Part shown: one piece after another, positions 14,745 to 23,209 of the stretch
Position numbering within the stretch: position 1 is the stretch's first letter
How the letters are laid out: each line of letters begins with the position of its first letter
Assembly (NCBI RefSeq): GCF_021391675.1
Contig: NZ_CP090095.1
Span: 1,183,501-1,247,500 of the forward strand
Origin: Neorhizobium galegae
Lineage (GTDB): Bacteria > Pseudomonadota > Alphaproteobacteria > Rhizobiales > Rhizobiaceae
Length of the DNA: 64,000 nucleotides
Reading direction: 5' to 3'
Position numbers and translations under genes: made by a program
The notes under the pieces: generated by a model
Databases searched by the model: none
Told to the model about the DNA's origin: nothing
Seen by the model: the letters and a program-made list of their open reading frames with translations, nothing else

Positions 14745-15260
14745 TCAGCCTTCCAGGACGCGAGCCATTTCGGCGAGCTTGCGCACGGTGTTGAGATTGC
14801 GCGACGTGCCCGTTTTCAGCGCCGGCAGCTTCAGCTTCGATTTGCCCGAGCCGATCGGATAGTGGACATAGATCTCGCGCCCGGCGACGACTGCCTCTTC
14901 GCCATCCGGCGCCACCATTTTGTCGAGCGCATCCTTCGGGGCCTTTTCGGGCAGGAAATGCACGAGCAGAAAATTCGGCTTGGCCTCGGGGAAGGGCGCG
15001 TTTTCGACGATCGCCTCCAGTTCCCCAGTCGAGCGCACCATCACGCCCGGCTTCTTGCCGAATTTCTGTCCGAGAACGTCGTCCAGCTTACCGGCAACCT
15101 TGGCCTCCGCCTCGTCGGACCGGAACAGCACATTGCCGCTCTGGATGTAGGTTTTCACGTCGGTGAACCCGAGCCCTTCGCAGATGGACTTCAGTTCAGT
15201 CATCTGGAGCGCCGTGCCGGCGACGTTCACTGCGCGAAGCAGTGCCACGTAGACTGTCAT
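14745..15260 (-). CDS. DUF1697 protein
   Basis: A 171-residue protein with the DUF1697 signature: MTVYVALLRAVNVAGT at the start, then FTDVKTYIQSGNVLFRS near residue 35 and the C-terminal KLPALKTGTSRNLNTVRKLAEM. The family is widespread and functionally uncharacterised. It is followed by the membrane-anchored gene in a likely two-gene unit. GATAAGGA sits directly before the ATG. Confidence 0.92.
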   Translation of the reverse strand: MTVYVALLRAVNVAGTALQMTELKSICEGLGFTDVKTYIQSGNVLFRSDEAEAKVAGKLDDVLGQKFGKKPGVMVRSTGELEAIVENAPFPEAKPNFLLVHFLPEKAPKDALDKMVAPDGEEAVVAGREIYVHYPIGSGKSKLKLPALKTGTSRNLNTVRKLAEMARVLEG

Positions 15261-15346
15261 TCCTTATCTCCCAAAGGCCAGCCCATCTTATGTTCCGGTG
15301 TTGCCGGGCGTGCTTTAAAGGACGGCACACCCTCCTTGGCAGGCCC

Positions 15347-17455
15347 TCACATCTTCCCAGCCACCTTGATCGCAAACGCATATTCGAACGCGATCTCCTC
15401 CAGCCGTTGGAAGCGTCCCGACTTGCCGCCATGGCCGGCCGCCATGTTGGTCTTCAAGAGGATCGGCGCGGTGCCGGTCGAGAATTCGCGCACCTTGGCG
15501 ACCCACTTGGTCGGTTCCCAATAGGTGACGCGCGGGTCGGTCAGGCCGGAAATGGCAAGGATCGGCGGATAGGGTTTCGCCTCGACATTGTCGTAGGGCG
15601 AGTAGGCGGCGATCCACTGGTATTCTTCGAGGCTTTCGATCGGGTTGCCCCATTCCGGCCATTCCGGCGGAGTGAGCGGCAGCGTGTCGTCGAGCATGGT
15701 GTTCAAGACATCGACGAAGGGTACGGCAGCGATGATGCCGGCGAATTTTTCCGGCGCCATGTTGGCGATGCCGCCCATCAGCATGCCGCCCGCCGAACCT
15801 CCCTCGGCGATGATGTTCTCGTAGGAGGTGAAGCCTTGGCTCACCAGGTGGTCGGCGGCGGCGATGAAGTCCTTGAAGGTGTTTTCCTTGAATTCCATCT
15901 TGCCGTTTTCGTACCAGGCAAACCCCTTGTCCTTGCCGCCGCGGATATGGGCGATGGCATAAACGAAGCCGCGATCGGCGAGCGACAGGTTGTTGGTCGA
16001 GAACCCGGCGGGAATGGTAATGCCGTAGGCGCCGTAGCCGTAAAGCAGGCAGGGCGCCGAACCGTCGAGCGGCGTATCTTTCCGGTAGAGAAGCGAGACC
16101 GGCACCAGTTCGCCGTCATGCGCCGGCGCCATCACCCGGCGGGTGACGTAGTCGTCCGGATTGTGGCCCGACGGCACTTCCTGGGTCTTCAGGAGCACCC
16201 GCTCGCGGGTCGTCATGTCGTAGTCGTAAAGCTGGCTCGGCGTCGTCATCGACGAATAGGAGAAGCGGATGACGTCGCTATCGTATTCGGCGGCACCCTG
16301 CAGGCCGAGCGAATAGGCCTCTTCGGCAAACGCGATTGCATGTTCCTCGCCGGTCTGCCGGTCGCGGATGATGATCTGCGGCAGCCCGTCCTTGCGCTGC
16401 AGCCACAGCAGATAACGGGCGAACGCCATGTGGCTGATGATCAGCCGGCCGGGCTCGTGCGGCACGACCTCGGTCCAGTTTTCTTTGCCCGGCGCCGTCA
16501 CCGGCGTCTGCATGATTTTGAAGTCCTTGGCATCGCCGTCATTGGTGAGGATGTAGAAGACGTCGCCGCCTTCGGTCATCGAATATTCGATGCCTTCCTC
16601 GCGTTCGGCAACCAGTGCCGGCTCGGCGGTCAGGTCCTTGGTCGACAGCAGCCGGTATTCCGACGTCTCGTGGTCGTGGATGTCGATATAGATGAAGTCG
16701 TCGAGCAGCGAGCCGCCGACGCCCATGAAGAAGCCCGGATCCTCTTCCTCGTAGACCAGCCGGTCTTCCGATTGCGGCTGGCCGACGACGTGGTGGAAGA
16801 CTTTCGAGGGCCGGTGGTTCTCGTCCTGCAGCGTATAGAAGAAGCTCCGGCCGTCAGGCGCCCAGACCCCGCCGCCGCCGGTATTCTCGACCACGTCGGC
16901 CAGATCCGCGCCGGTCGCAAGATCGCGGATGCGCAGGGTGAAATATTCCGAACCCTTGTCGTCGTAACCCCAGATGCCGCGGGAATGGTCTGTCGTGTGG
17001 TCGATGCCCGAAAGGCGGAAATAATCCTTGCCCACCGCTTCCTTGTCGCCGTCGAGCAGGAGGCGTTTTTCGCCGCCGTCACGCGGGGTACGAAAATAGT
17101 GCGGCTGTTCGCCGCCGGTTACGAACAGCGTGCCGTAGGCGAACGGCCCGTCCTTCATCGGCACGGAGCTGTCGTCTTCCTTGATGCGGCCGCGCATTTC
17201 GGCAAACAGCTTTTTCTGCAGCTCGGCCGTGTCGCCCATGGCCGCTTCCATATAGGCGTTCTCGGCCTCCAGATGTTTGCGGATTTCCGGATCGAGGAGC
17301 GACGGATCCTTGAACATCGCCTGCCAGTTGTCGGCCCGGAACCAGGCATAGTCGTCCGTGCGGGTAATGCCGTGGCGGGTGTCGGAGACCGGCTTCCTGG
17401 ACGCAACAGGTGCGGCGGGAAGATTGGCGAAAGGCGATGGGCGGGAGGTGGCCAA
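15347..17455 (-). CDS. ptrB: oligopeptidase B (protease II)
   Basis: A 702-residue cytoplasmic serine peptidase of family S9A that cleaves short peptides after Arg and Lys. It has the N-terminal segment RHGITRTDDYAWFRADNW, a seven-bladed propeller (about 80-410) and a C-terminal alpha/beta hydrolase domain. The catalytic Ser is in GGSAGGMLMG, the Asp in LTDPRVTYWEPTKW and the His in AGHGGKSGRF at the end. Length and order match the family. It stands alone, with about 85 bases to the DUF1697 gene upstream of its direction. Confidence 0.96.
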   Translation of the reverse strand: MATSRPSPFANLPAAPVASRKPVSDTRHGITRTDDYAWFRADNWQAMFKDPSLLDPEIRKHLEAENAYMEAAMGDTAELQKKLFAEMRGRIKEDDSSVPMKDGPFAYGTLFVTGGEQPHYFRTPRDGGEKRLLLDGDKEAVGKDYFRLSGIDHTTDHSRGIWGYDDKGSEYFTLRIRDLATGADLADVVENTGGGGVWAPDGRSFFYTLQDENHRPSKVFHHVVGQPQSEDRLVYEEEDPGFFMGVGGSLLDDFIYIDIHDHETSEYRLLSTKDLTAEPALVAEREEGIEYSMTEGGDVFYILTNDGDAKDFKIMQTPVTAPGKENWTEVVPHEPGRLIISHMAFARYLLWLQRKDGLPQIIIRDRQTGEEHAIAFAEEAYSLGLQGAAEYDSDVIRFSYSSMTTPSQLYDYDMTTRERVLLKTQEVPSGHNPDDYVTRRVMAPAHDGELVPVSLLYRKDTPLDGSAPCLLYGYGAYGITIPAGFSTNNLSLADRGFVYAIAHIRGGKDKGFAWYENGKMEFKENTFKDFIAAADHLVSQGFTSYENIIAEGGSAGGMLMGGIANMAPEKFAGIIAAVPFVDVLNTMLDDTLPLTPPEWPEWGNPIESLEEYQWIAAYSPYDNVEAKPYPPILAISGLTDPRVTYWEPTKWVAKVREFSTGTAPILLKTNMAAGHGGKSGRFQRLEEIAFEYAFAIKVAGKM

Positions 17456-17536
17456 GGAAGCACTCCGGTTGTGATGCGAGGAGTGCCAGAGATAGGGGGC
17501 GCTTAGGCGCTAGGCAAGCGGGGAAGGGTGGCGCGC

Positions 17537-17653
17537 TTACTTCTTCTTACGATGCAGAGTGGCGTCACGCTCGTTCTGCCAGTAGACGAAGACCCCTATA
17601 AGCAGCACGCCGGCAAGGGGAGAAAAAAGAAGGAAGACATCACCCGCGCTCAT
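17537..17653 (-). CDS. tiny single-span membrane protein (38 residues)
   Basis: A 38-codon gene whose ATG overlaps the stop of the preceding 83-residue gene as ATGA, the classic arrangement for coupled translation. It encodes one membrane helix (about residues 5-24, DVFLLFSPLAGVLLIGVFVYW) and a charged tail ending in HRKKK. With HicB and the two-span protein upstream it forms a compact three-gene unit. No family is recognised; small hydrophobic proteins with basic tails can be toxins or subunits of membrane complexes, but neither is shown. Confidence 0.6.
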   Translation of the reverse strand: MSAGDVFLLFSPLAGVLLIGVFVYWQNERDATLHRKKK

Positions 17654-17901
17654 CTATCCAGTCCTTTTAGCAATTGTGTTGCGAGCAAATGTAAGGTGAG
17701 CCCGATTGCAAAGCAAATGACCATCCAGAAAGCAATCCAAGGGATATCGAGGTTTGCGGCTGGCAGTTCGAGAGTAACGCGCGTTACCGGCGTGAACACG
17801 CCGACCAGGATGACGCCGATCCCGATATTGTTCAGGAATGTCGCGCGCAGTTTGATCTGTTCCTTCCTCGCATCAGAAGACAGCCGGATTTCTTCGCTCA
17901 T
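17650..17901 (-). CDS. small two-span membrane protein
   Basis: An 83-residue protein: a charged N-terminus (SEEIRLSSDARKEQIKLRATF), a first membrane segment (about 23-40, NNIGIGVILVGVFTPVTRV) and a second (about 53-76, IPWIAFWMVICFAIGLTLHLLA). It starts eight bases after the HicB stop and its own stop overlaps the next gene by ATGA. Function is unknown; linkage to HicB suggests the unit may be a membrane-acting module, which is inference. Confidence 0.7.
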   Translation of the reverse strand: MSEEIRLSSDARKEQIKLRATFLNNIGIGVILVGVFTPVTRVTLELPAANLDIPWIAFWMVICFAIGLTLHLLATQLLKGLDR

Positions 17902-17909
17902 GATGAGGC

Positions 17910-18125
17910 TTAACCGAGTGTGGTCGAGGGCGGCGGAACGTCGCGTCCCATGTCTTGCGCAGTTTCGATCCAGCTTGCTATCGCGTCACCCACATTGGAA
18001 ATGGCTTCCTGCGGCGTCTCGCCGTCGCTCATGCAGCCCGGAAGACCGGGAACGGTCGCCAGGAAACCGCCGCCATCTTCTGGAAGGAGCGGCGAGACGA
18101 GAACCGGGTAGGGTAGTTTGGTCAT
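17910..18125 (-). CDS. HicB-family protein without HicA
   Basis: A 71-residue protein matching the HicB core: YPVLVSPLLPEDGGGFLATVPGLPGCMSDGETPQEAI and a final helix (VGDAIASWIETAQ). HicB normally neutralises HicA, a small mRNA interferase encoded directly upstream, but the 107 bases upstream hold no hicA. There is no C-terminal DNA-binding domain. It is followed closely by two small membrane-protein genes, which take the place a toxin would have. Confidence 0.85.
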   Translation of the reverse strand: MTKLPYPVLVSPLLPEDGGGFLATVPGLPGCMSDGETPQEAISNVGDAIASWIETAQDMGRDVPPPSTTLG

Positions 18126-18232
18126 TGTTCACCCCTCAATCACATCATCCTATTTCCCGTTCTGGTAGGTGGTCAATTGCGTAACCGTCTCATAGTTTCC
18201 GCCCGTCCGAGTCATATTGGATAGGAAATGAC

Positions 18233-18625
18233 ATGATAAAAACCTGGTCACTCGCCGCGCTGGCCCTTCTTTCCGCCCTGCCGGCCCATGCGCTGGATGC
18301 CCGAATCGTCCGGCAACTCGACGCGCTCGCTCCGGATGAGCGGCGTGAGCAGCGCTGCGATATCGAGGCGATGGATCGCATCAAACAGGACAACAAGGGC
18401 GAGTTCAAACCGGACAAGGTGATTGCCTACACGTTTGGCGATCCGATCGAGGCCGGCAACGCCATCCGCGCACCGGGCGCTGTTTTCCGCAGCGCCGGCG
18501 ACTGGTACCGGCTCAAATACAAGTGCGAGACCGGCGACAAGGGTCTGGAAGTGATGTCCTTCGACTACAAGATCGGTTCGAAAGTCCCGCGCGAAGAGTG
18601 GGAAAAGTATTACCTCTACGATTGA
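18233..18625 (+). CDS. DUF930 exported protein
   Basis: A 130-residue protein with a signal peptide (MIKTWSLAALALLSALPAHA, cleavage after residue 20) and the DUF930 body: LDALAPDERREQRCDIEAMDRI, then FKPDKVIAYTFGDP, GDWYRLKYKCETG and a final VPREEWEKYYLYD. Two cysteines probably pair in the periplasm. The family is common in Rhizobiales and uncharacterised. AGGAAATGAC precedes the ATG. It is convergent with the AI-2E-type transporter, two bases apart. Confidence 0.88.
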   Translation: MIKTWSLAALALLSALPAHALDARIVRQLDALAPDERREQRCDIEAMDRIKQDNKGEFKPDKVIAYTFGDPIEAGNAIRAPGAVFRSAGDWYRLKYKCETGDKGLEVMSFDYKIGSKVPREEWEKYYLYD

Positions 18626-18627
18626 GG

Positions 18628-19791
18628 TCATCCCGGCAGGTTCGGCACGGTCTTCTTGTCGGGGAAGAGTTCGTTCAGCACGGTCATCATGATCAGCGAG
18701 ATCGGTAGCGCCAGCATGGCGCCGACCGCGCCCCACATCCAGGTCCAGAACAGGATGGCGATGAAGACGATGAAGGGATTGATCTCCCATTGCCGGCCCA
18801 TGATCGCCGGGAAGATCAGGTTCTCCATGGCAAGGTGAACCGTGAAGAAGATGATCGCTGGAATGAGGCCGAGCAGCAGGGCGTCATGGGTGAGAATGCC
18901 GGCAATCGCCACCGAGATCGTCATCAGCGTGATGCCGAGGAAGGGGATGAAACTCGAGACGAAGGCGAACAGGCCCCAGAGCACCGGCATGGAAAGCCCA
19001 CCGAAATAGGCAATCAGCGTCATCACCAACCCAAGCCCCAGATAGAGCAGGCTGGCCGTCGCGAAATAATAGCCGAGTACCTCGTCGATCGAGTTGAGCA
19101 CCCGGATTGCCATCAGCCTCTGCCGGCGTGTCGGAAAGGCGAGGATGATGGTGCGCCGCAACCGCACCCGGCCGTAGAGAAACAGCAGGAGAGCGGCAAA
19201 GAAGATCATCCCCTGGATGATCGCCGGCGTCAGGTTAGCGGTGACGATGCCGAGAATATTGCCGGAATTTTCGATCAGCGACTGCATCGACATCGGCCCC
19301 GTCTCGAAGGTCGCAGGCGAGACGTTGATCCAATGCTGGCTTTCGAGGAAGGGCCTGATGCGGTTGATGGTCCGCTCGATGAAACTCGGGCCTTCCTGCA
19401 GCAGCGTCGCGACCGGTTCGGCGAGCGAATTGGCGATCAGGAACAGGACCGCGAAGACGAGTGTCGACAGGATGAGGGCGATGCCGAAGCGCGGCACGCC
19501 GGCCCTGCTCAGCCGATCCGCGACGAGCCCGAGGATCAGTCCGACGACGACGGCGAGCGTGACCGGGATCAGGATCAGCGACATGTAGTGGACCAGCGCG
19601 AAGAACACGATCGCGAAAATGCCGATCACCGCCCAAGCCATCGCAACATCGAGAGCCTCGCGTCCGAGCGTCAGGTTCTCGGTCGATTCGATATCCTCGG
19701 GACGCAACGCCGTTTCCCCTCGGGGCTGCGCGGCGAGGCCGATCGGATGTCTTTTCGGCTTGCTGCCGTTGCGCGCGCTCATGATCGCCAT
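18628..19791 (-). CDS. AI-2E/PerM family transporter
   Basis: A 387-residue inner-membrane protein with about eight membrane segments and a central extracytoplasmic helical stretch (about 140-200), the layout of the AI-2E exporter-like (DUF20/PerM) family. The late motif GGLSMPVLWGLFAFVSSFIPFLG followed by NPFIVFIAILFWTWMWGAVGAMLALP is characteristic. Members have been linked to autoinducer release or sodium/proton exchange, but this one's substrate is unknown. The N-terminal 60 residues are polar and variable, so the start (19791 or Met4) is uncertain. Confidence 0.9.
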   Translation of the reverse strand: MAIMSARNGSKPKRHPIGLAAQPRGETALRPEDIESTENLTLGREALDVAMAWAVIGIFAIVFFALVHYMSLILIPVTLAVVVGLILGLVADRLSRAGVPRFGIALILSTLVFAVLFLIANSLAEPVATLLQEGPSFIERTINRIRPFLESQHWINVSPATFETGPMSMQSLIENSGNILGIVTANLTPAIIQGMIFFAALLLFLYGRVRLRRTIILAFPTRRQRLMAIRVLNSIDEVLGYYFATASLLYLGLGLVMTLIAYFGGLSMPVLWGLFAFVSSFIPFLGITLMTISVAIAGILTHDALLLGLIPAIIFFTVHLAMENLIFPAIMGRQWEINPFIVFIAILFWTWMWGAVGAMLALPISLIMMTVLNELFPDKKTVPNLPG

Positions 19792-19827
19792 ATGTCCAGA
19801 GGTCCCCGTGATGCCTCTTAACGCAAA

Positions 19828-19855
19828 AGCGGCGCTCCGGTTCCGGGGCGCCGCT
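19828..19855 (-). terminator. terminator after the VOC dioxygenase-like gene
   Basis: On the minus strand AGCGGCGC pairs with GCGCCGCT, followed by TTTGCGTT. It sits 27 bases beyond the stop of the gene at 19882. Confidence 0.65.
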
Positions 19856-19881
19856 GGTCCGCAAAACGGGGCGGATCAGGC

Positions 19882-20745
19882 TCAGGCGGCGAGCGTCAGG
19901 CCGATGCCCCAGGGATCTTTGAGCGACCAGCCTTCGGCTGTCCTCGTCGTGGCGATCTCCTGGGTGTCGAGCGCAGTCAGCGCCCTGTCGAGCGCCGCCT
20001 TGTCGTTGAACCGGACCGTGTAGTCCGAAAGCCCGGTCATGTTGCCTTCGCGGGCCTGCGCGCCGCGGCTGTTCCAGATATTGGCGGCGATATGGTGGTG
20101 GTAGTCGCCGGTCGCAAAGAAGCTGGCGCCGGGATACCGCGCCATGATCTTCAGGCCCAGCACGTCGCGATAGAAGGCGTCTGCCTGCGGGATGTCGCCG
20201 ACCTGCAGATGGATGTGGCCGACGGCCGTGCCATCCGCCATGCCGTCAAACGCCTGCTTGGGAGCGCTGTTGTAGAGTTCCTGCAGGTTCAGGCGCTCGG
20301 TCGCCATGGCGATCGTGCCGTCCGGCTGATGGGTCCATTCCTGCGGGGTTCGGTCGCGGTAGATCTCGATACCGTTGCCCTCGGGGTCGGACAGATAGAT
20401 CGCTTCGCTGACGAGGTGGTCTGATGCACCCTCCAGCCGGATATTGTTGTGGGTGGAATGTGCCAGCCAGTGGGCAAGCTCCTGCCGGTTCGGCACCAGG
20501 AAAGCGGTGTGGAACAGGCCGGCGGCATTGCGCGGCGCACGGGCGACGTTTTTGCCGGTCGTCAGCGTCAGCAGCGGTTGGCCGCCGACGCCCAGCACCT
20601 CACCGCTCGGGCTCTTTTCGAGAACCTTCAGGCCGATAATGTTCTGGTAGAAGCCGGAGACCAGGGCCAGGTCGCTGACGACCAGATGCGCGCCGCGGAC
20701 ATGGGCCGGGCGGGTCAGGGCGAAGGGTTGCGTGACGTCGGACAT
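19882..20745 (-). CDS. VOC family protein, catechol-2,3-dioxygenase-like
   Basis: A 287-residue protein with two tandem glyoxalase/dioxygenase (VOC) units. The first contains HVRGAHLVVSDLALVSGFYQNIIGL and GLFHTAFLVPN; the second contains VGHIHLQVGDIPQADAFYRDVLGL, YHHHIAANIW and a late glutamate-bearing segment. His and Glu at these positions bind a divalent metal. CatE-like proteins of this build cleave catechols, but the substrate is not certain. Met23 of the long frame is the better start (AAAGGATTT before it). It ends at a clear terminator. Confidence 0.85.
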   Translation of the reverse strand: MSDVTQPFALTRPAHVRGAHLVVSDLALVSGFYQNIIGLKVLEKSPSGEVLGVGGQPLLTLTTGKNVARAPRNAAGLFHTAFLVPNRQELAHWLAHSTHNNIRLEGASDHLVSEAIYLSDPEGNGIEIYRDRTPQEWTHQPDGTIAMATERLNLQELYNSAPKQAFDGMADGTAVGHIHLQVGDIPQADAFYRDVLGLKIMARYPGASFFATGDYHHHIAANIWNSRGAQAREGNMTGLSDYTVRFNDKAALDRALTALDTQEIATTRTAEGWSLKDPWGIGLTLAA

Positions 20746-20872
20746 ATCGAAATCCTTTCTGCGTCGGGCGGATCGAAACGCCCTGTTGCAACCTATATGG
20801 CCCATGTCCATCGTTCACGACAGGGCGTAAACTGATGATGGATCGTCTCCAAATTGTGGACAATAGACGGGT

Positions 20873-20886
20873 TTGACCTCGGTCAA
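20873..20886 (+). promoter_or_regulatory. FNR/FixK-type box
   Basis: TTGACCTCGGTCAA matches the FNR/FixK consensus TTGA-N6-TCAA. Its centre (20879.5) is about 42 bases ahead of the start predicted from TACGAT (20910-20915), the class II activation distance. It lies 67 bases before the universal stress gene. Confidence 0.7.
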
Positions 20887-20952
20887 GGCCGGTTCAGACC
20901 AGGTGCAGCTACGATAGACCGAAAGACGTGAAGGAGATCGAAAGGAGATCGC

Positions 20953-21363
20953 ATGTACAAGAAGATCATCGTCGCAGTGGATGTCTCCGCTCTGGAAAAG
21001 GGCGAGCGCATCCTGCTCACCGCAGCGAACCTGCTCGACAAGGACGGCACCATCCTGATCGTCAACGTGGTCGAGGACATGCCCGCTTATCTCGTCTCCG
21101 AACTGACCGTCGATCTGACCGTCGCAGCCCGTCAGGATGCCGAGCGGCAGCTCGTCGAGCTTCGCCGGAAGGCCGGCATCGAAGCCGATATCGAGATCCG
21201 CCAGGGCGCGCCGGCGCGCGAAATCCTGGCCGCTTCGGCGGATCAGGACGCCGACCTGATCATCGTCGCCTCGCATATCCCGGACCTGTCGAACTACCTG
21301 ATCGGTGCCACCGCCGACCGCGTCGTGCGCCACGCCACGTGCTCGGTCCTCGTCGACCGCTGA
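20953..21363 (+). CDS. universal stress protein (UspA family)
   Basis: A 136-residue single-domain Usp: MYKKIIVAVDVSALEKGERIL, a middle ADIEIRQGAPAREILAAS and the closing DADLIIVASHIPDLSNYLIGATADRVVRHATCSVLVDR. The usual ATP-binding Gly-x2-Gly-x9-Gly-Ser/Thr pattern is only partly kept (LIGATAD), so nucleotide binding is uncertain. An FNR/FixK box upstream suggests induction at low oxygen. It leads a compact unit with the DksA-like gene 14 bases later. Confidence 0.93.
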   Translation: MYKKIIVAVDVSALEKGERILLTAANLLDKDGTILIVNVVEDMPAYLVSELTVDLTVAARQDAERQLVELRRKAGIEADIEIRQGAPAREILAASADQDADLIIVASHIPDLSNYLIGATADRVVRHATCSVLVDR

Positions 21364-21377
21364 GAAGGAACGGACCC

Positions 21378-21710
21378 ATGGATACGACAAGATATGGACA
21401 TATTCTGAGGGCGAGAAAGGCGGAGCTGGAAAGCCGCCTGAACCGCATCGAACAGGATTTCGTCACGCCCCGCAATCCTGACGACGACGACCGTGCCGTC
21501 GAGCGCAACAATGACGAGGTGCTGGAAGAGCTCGGCGAAACCGGCGAACGGGAGCTTGCGGCGATCGACGCGGCACTTCACCGCATCGCCGCCGGCACGT
21601 TCGGCGTCTGCGCCAGATGCGGTCAGCCGATTGCCGAGCAGCGCCTGGATGCCGTACCGCACACGCCCCTTTGCCAGACCTGCGCCGGCGAGGTGTCGGG
21701 CGAAGTTTAA
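21378..21710 (+). CDS. TraR/DksA family zinc-finger protein
   Basis: A 110-residue protein with an N-terminal coiled coil (RARKAELESRLNRIEQDF, then EVLEELGETGERELAAIDAALHRI) and a C4 zinc finger (CARCGQPIAEQRL...CQTC) near the C-terminus. DksA relatives reach into RNA polymerase's secondary channel and alter transcription with ppGpp; short TraR-type forms act alone. The tip residues typical of DksA (Asp-Ala) cannot be confidently placed. It is tightly linked to the stress-protein gene upstream and is likely co-induced. Confidence 0.9.
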   Translation: MDTTRYGHILRARKAELESRLNRIEQDFVTPRNPDDDDRAVERNNDEVLEELGETGERELAAIDAALHRIAAGTFGVCARCGQPIAEQRLDAVPHTPLCQTCAGEVSGEV

Positions 21711-21796
21711 CGCAGGAAACGGAATGTGAATCCTCCCTCTCTTGCCTTCCGCAGTGGTCATGCTCATTCTTAAGATCGAGGCAGGCGGAAGGTCGG

Positions 21797-22462
21797 ATGA
21801 ACGAGTTTTTCAATTTCGGACGGAAGTACGATTTTCACGAGATCGTCGCGGATGGCATCATCCACGGCATCGGCATCGTGTTTGCACTGGTTGGGGCCAC
21901 CGCCCTGATCTTCTATGCGACCGTCTGGTCGAGCCATGGCGAGATCGCCGCCGCCTGGATCTACGGCCTTGGCCTGATCATCTGCCTGTCGATCTCGTTT
22001 ACCTACAATATCTGGCCTCACTCGCGCACCAAATGGGTGCTGCGGCGGCTCGACCATTCGGCGATCTTCATCCTGATCGCCGCGACCTATACGCCGTTCC
22101 TGCAGCGCGGTGCGCACGACCCGTGGATATTCGCCATGCTTCTGGCGATCTGGGCGACCGCCATTTTCGGCATCACGCTGAAATGCCTGTTTCCCGGCCG
22201 TTTCGACAAGCTGACGATCCTGCTCTATCTCGCCATGGGCTGGAGCGGCGTGATGGTGGCGGGGCCGATCTCGCAATATCTCCCGGCCGTCACCGTCTGG
22301 CTGATCGTCATCGGCGGCTTCATCTATTCGCTGGGGGTGATCTTCCACGTCTGGGAGCGGCTGCGGTTCCAGAACGCCATCTGGCACGGGTTCGTCGTCG
22401 CCGCCGCCGCCGTCCACTACGGCGCGGTGATGACCTGCTTCAGCCTCTCCGGCGGTTCTTGA
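21797..22462 (+). CDS. hemolysin III / PAQR family membrane protein
   Basis: A 221-residue protein with seven membrane segments and the PAQR metal-site pattern: FHEIVADGIIHGIG early, LRRLDHSAIFILIAATYTPF in the middle and a late WHGFVVAAAAVHYGAV, giving His, Asp and His residues. Despite the name, bacterial members are inner-membrane proteins, possibly hydrolases, and hemolysis is not implied. It starts 86 bases after the DksA-like gene and may be the end of that operon. Confidence 0.92.
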   Translation: MNEFFNFGRKYDFHEIVADGIIHGIGIVFALVGATALIFYATVWSSHGEIAAAWIYGLGLIICLSISFTYNIWPHSRTKWVLRRLDHSAIFILIAATYTPFLQRGAHDPWIFAMLLAIWATAIFGITLKCLFPGRFDKLTILLYLAMGWSGVMVAGPISQYLPAVTVWLIVIGGFIYSLGVIFHVWERLRFQNAIWHGFVVAAAAVHYGAVMTCFSLSGGS

Positions 22463-22673
22463 TCCGAGGTTCGGTTTGTTGCGGCAGTCGACCGGCTTCA
22501 GGCTCGCGACTCCGCCATGCTATCGGCCAAGCCAGGACTGTCGGCAAATGCCGGGCTCTGTCCTCCCGCATCGATTCCAACGAAGTTGTCAAAGGAGAAG
22601 GCCAACAAATCTGGACTCGCTATTCGATCGTCTGATATAGTGGACGAAAGAATATCATGATGGACACCATTCG

Positions 22674-23177
22674 ATGACCGAACCCCTCATCCGCGACGCC
22701 ACCGAAACCGATCTCTCCACTGTCACGGAGATCTACAACGACGCGGTCGCCAACACGACGGCGATCTGGAACGAAGTCCTGGTCGATCTCCAGAACCGCA
22801 AGGAGTGGTTCTCCGCCCGCAAGGCGCGCGGCTTCCCGGTTCTGGTCGCGGAGGTCGGCGGCAAGGTCGCCGGTTACGCTTCCTACGGCGACTGGCGCGC
22901 CTTCGACGGTTTCCGCCACACGGTCGAGCATTCCGTCTACGTGCACCGCGATTTCCGCGGCGCCGGCATCGGCCGGCTGCTGATGCGGGAACTGGTCGCT
23001 CGCGCCGCCTCGGGCGGCATCCACGTCATGGTCGCCTGCATCGAGGCCGGAAATACCGCCTCGATCGGCCTGCACGAGAAGCTGGGCTTCCGCACCGCCG
23101 GCACCTTTTCCGAAGTCGGCACCAAGTTCGGCCGTTGGCTGGATCTGACCTGCATGGAGTTGAAGGTTACGGGGTGA
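22674..23177 (+). CDS. GNAT acetyltransferase, phosphinothricin acetyltransferase-like
   Basis: A 167-residue GNAT protein with the PAT/MnaT-like profile: IRDATETDLSTVTEIYNDAVANTTAIWNE, a middle VAGYASYGDWRAFDGFRHTVEHSVYV, the acetyl-CoA loop RGAGIGRLLMREL and the end CIEAGNTASIGLHEKLGF. Members acetylate phosphinothricin, methionine sulfoximine/sulfone or other free amino acids. About 210 bases upstream are non-coding; a TGGACT/TATAGT pair at 22612-22641 could be its promoter. It appears monocistronic. Confidence 0.9.
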   Translation: MTEPLIRDATETDLSTVTEIYNDAVANTTAIWNEVLVDLQNRKEWFSARKARGFPVLVAEVGGKVAGYASYGDWRAFDGFRHTVEHSVYVHRDFRGAGIGRLLMRELVARAASGGIHVMVACIEAGNTASIGLHEKLGFRTAGTFSEVGTKFGRWLDLTCMELKVTG

Positions 23178-23209
23178 GATGGCGCGGGGCTGCTTTTTTA
23201 ATAGACTGA

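Noticed and set aside
15242..17506. Long plus-strand frame opposite ptrB
   Set aside because: Antisense shadow of a gene with all oligopeptidase motifs; the product has no family character.
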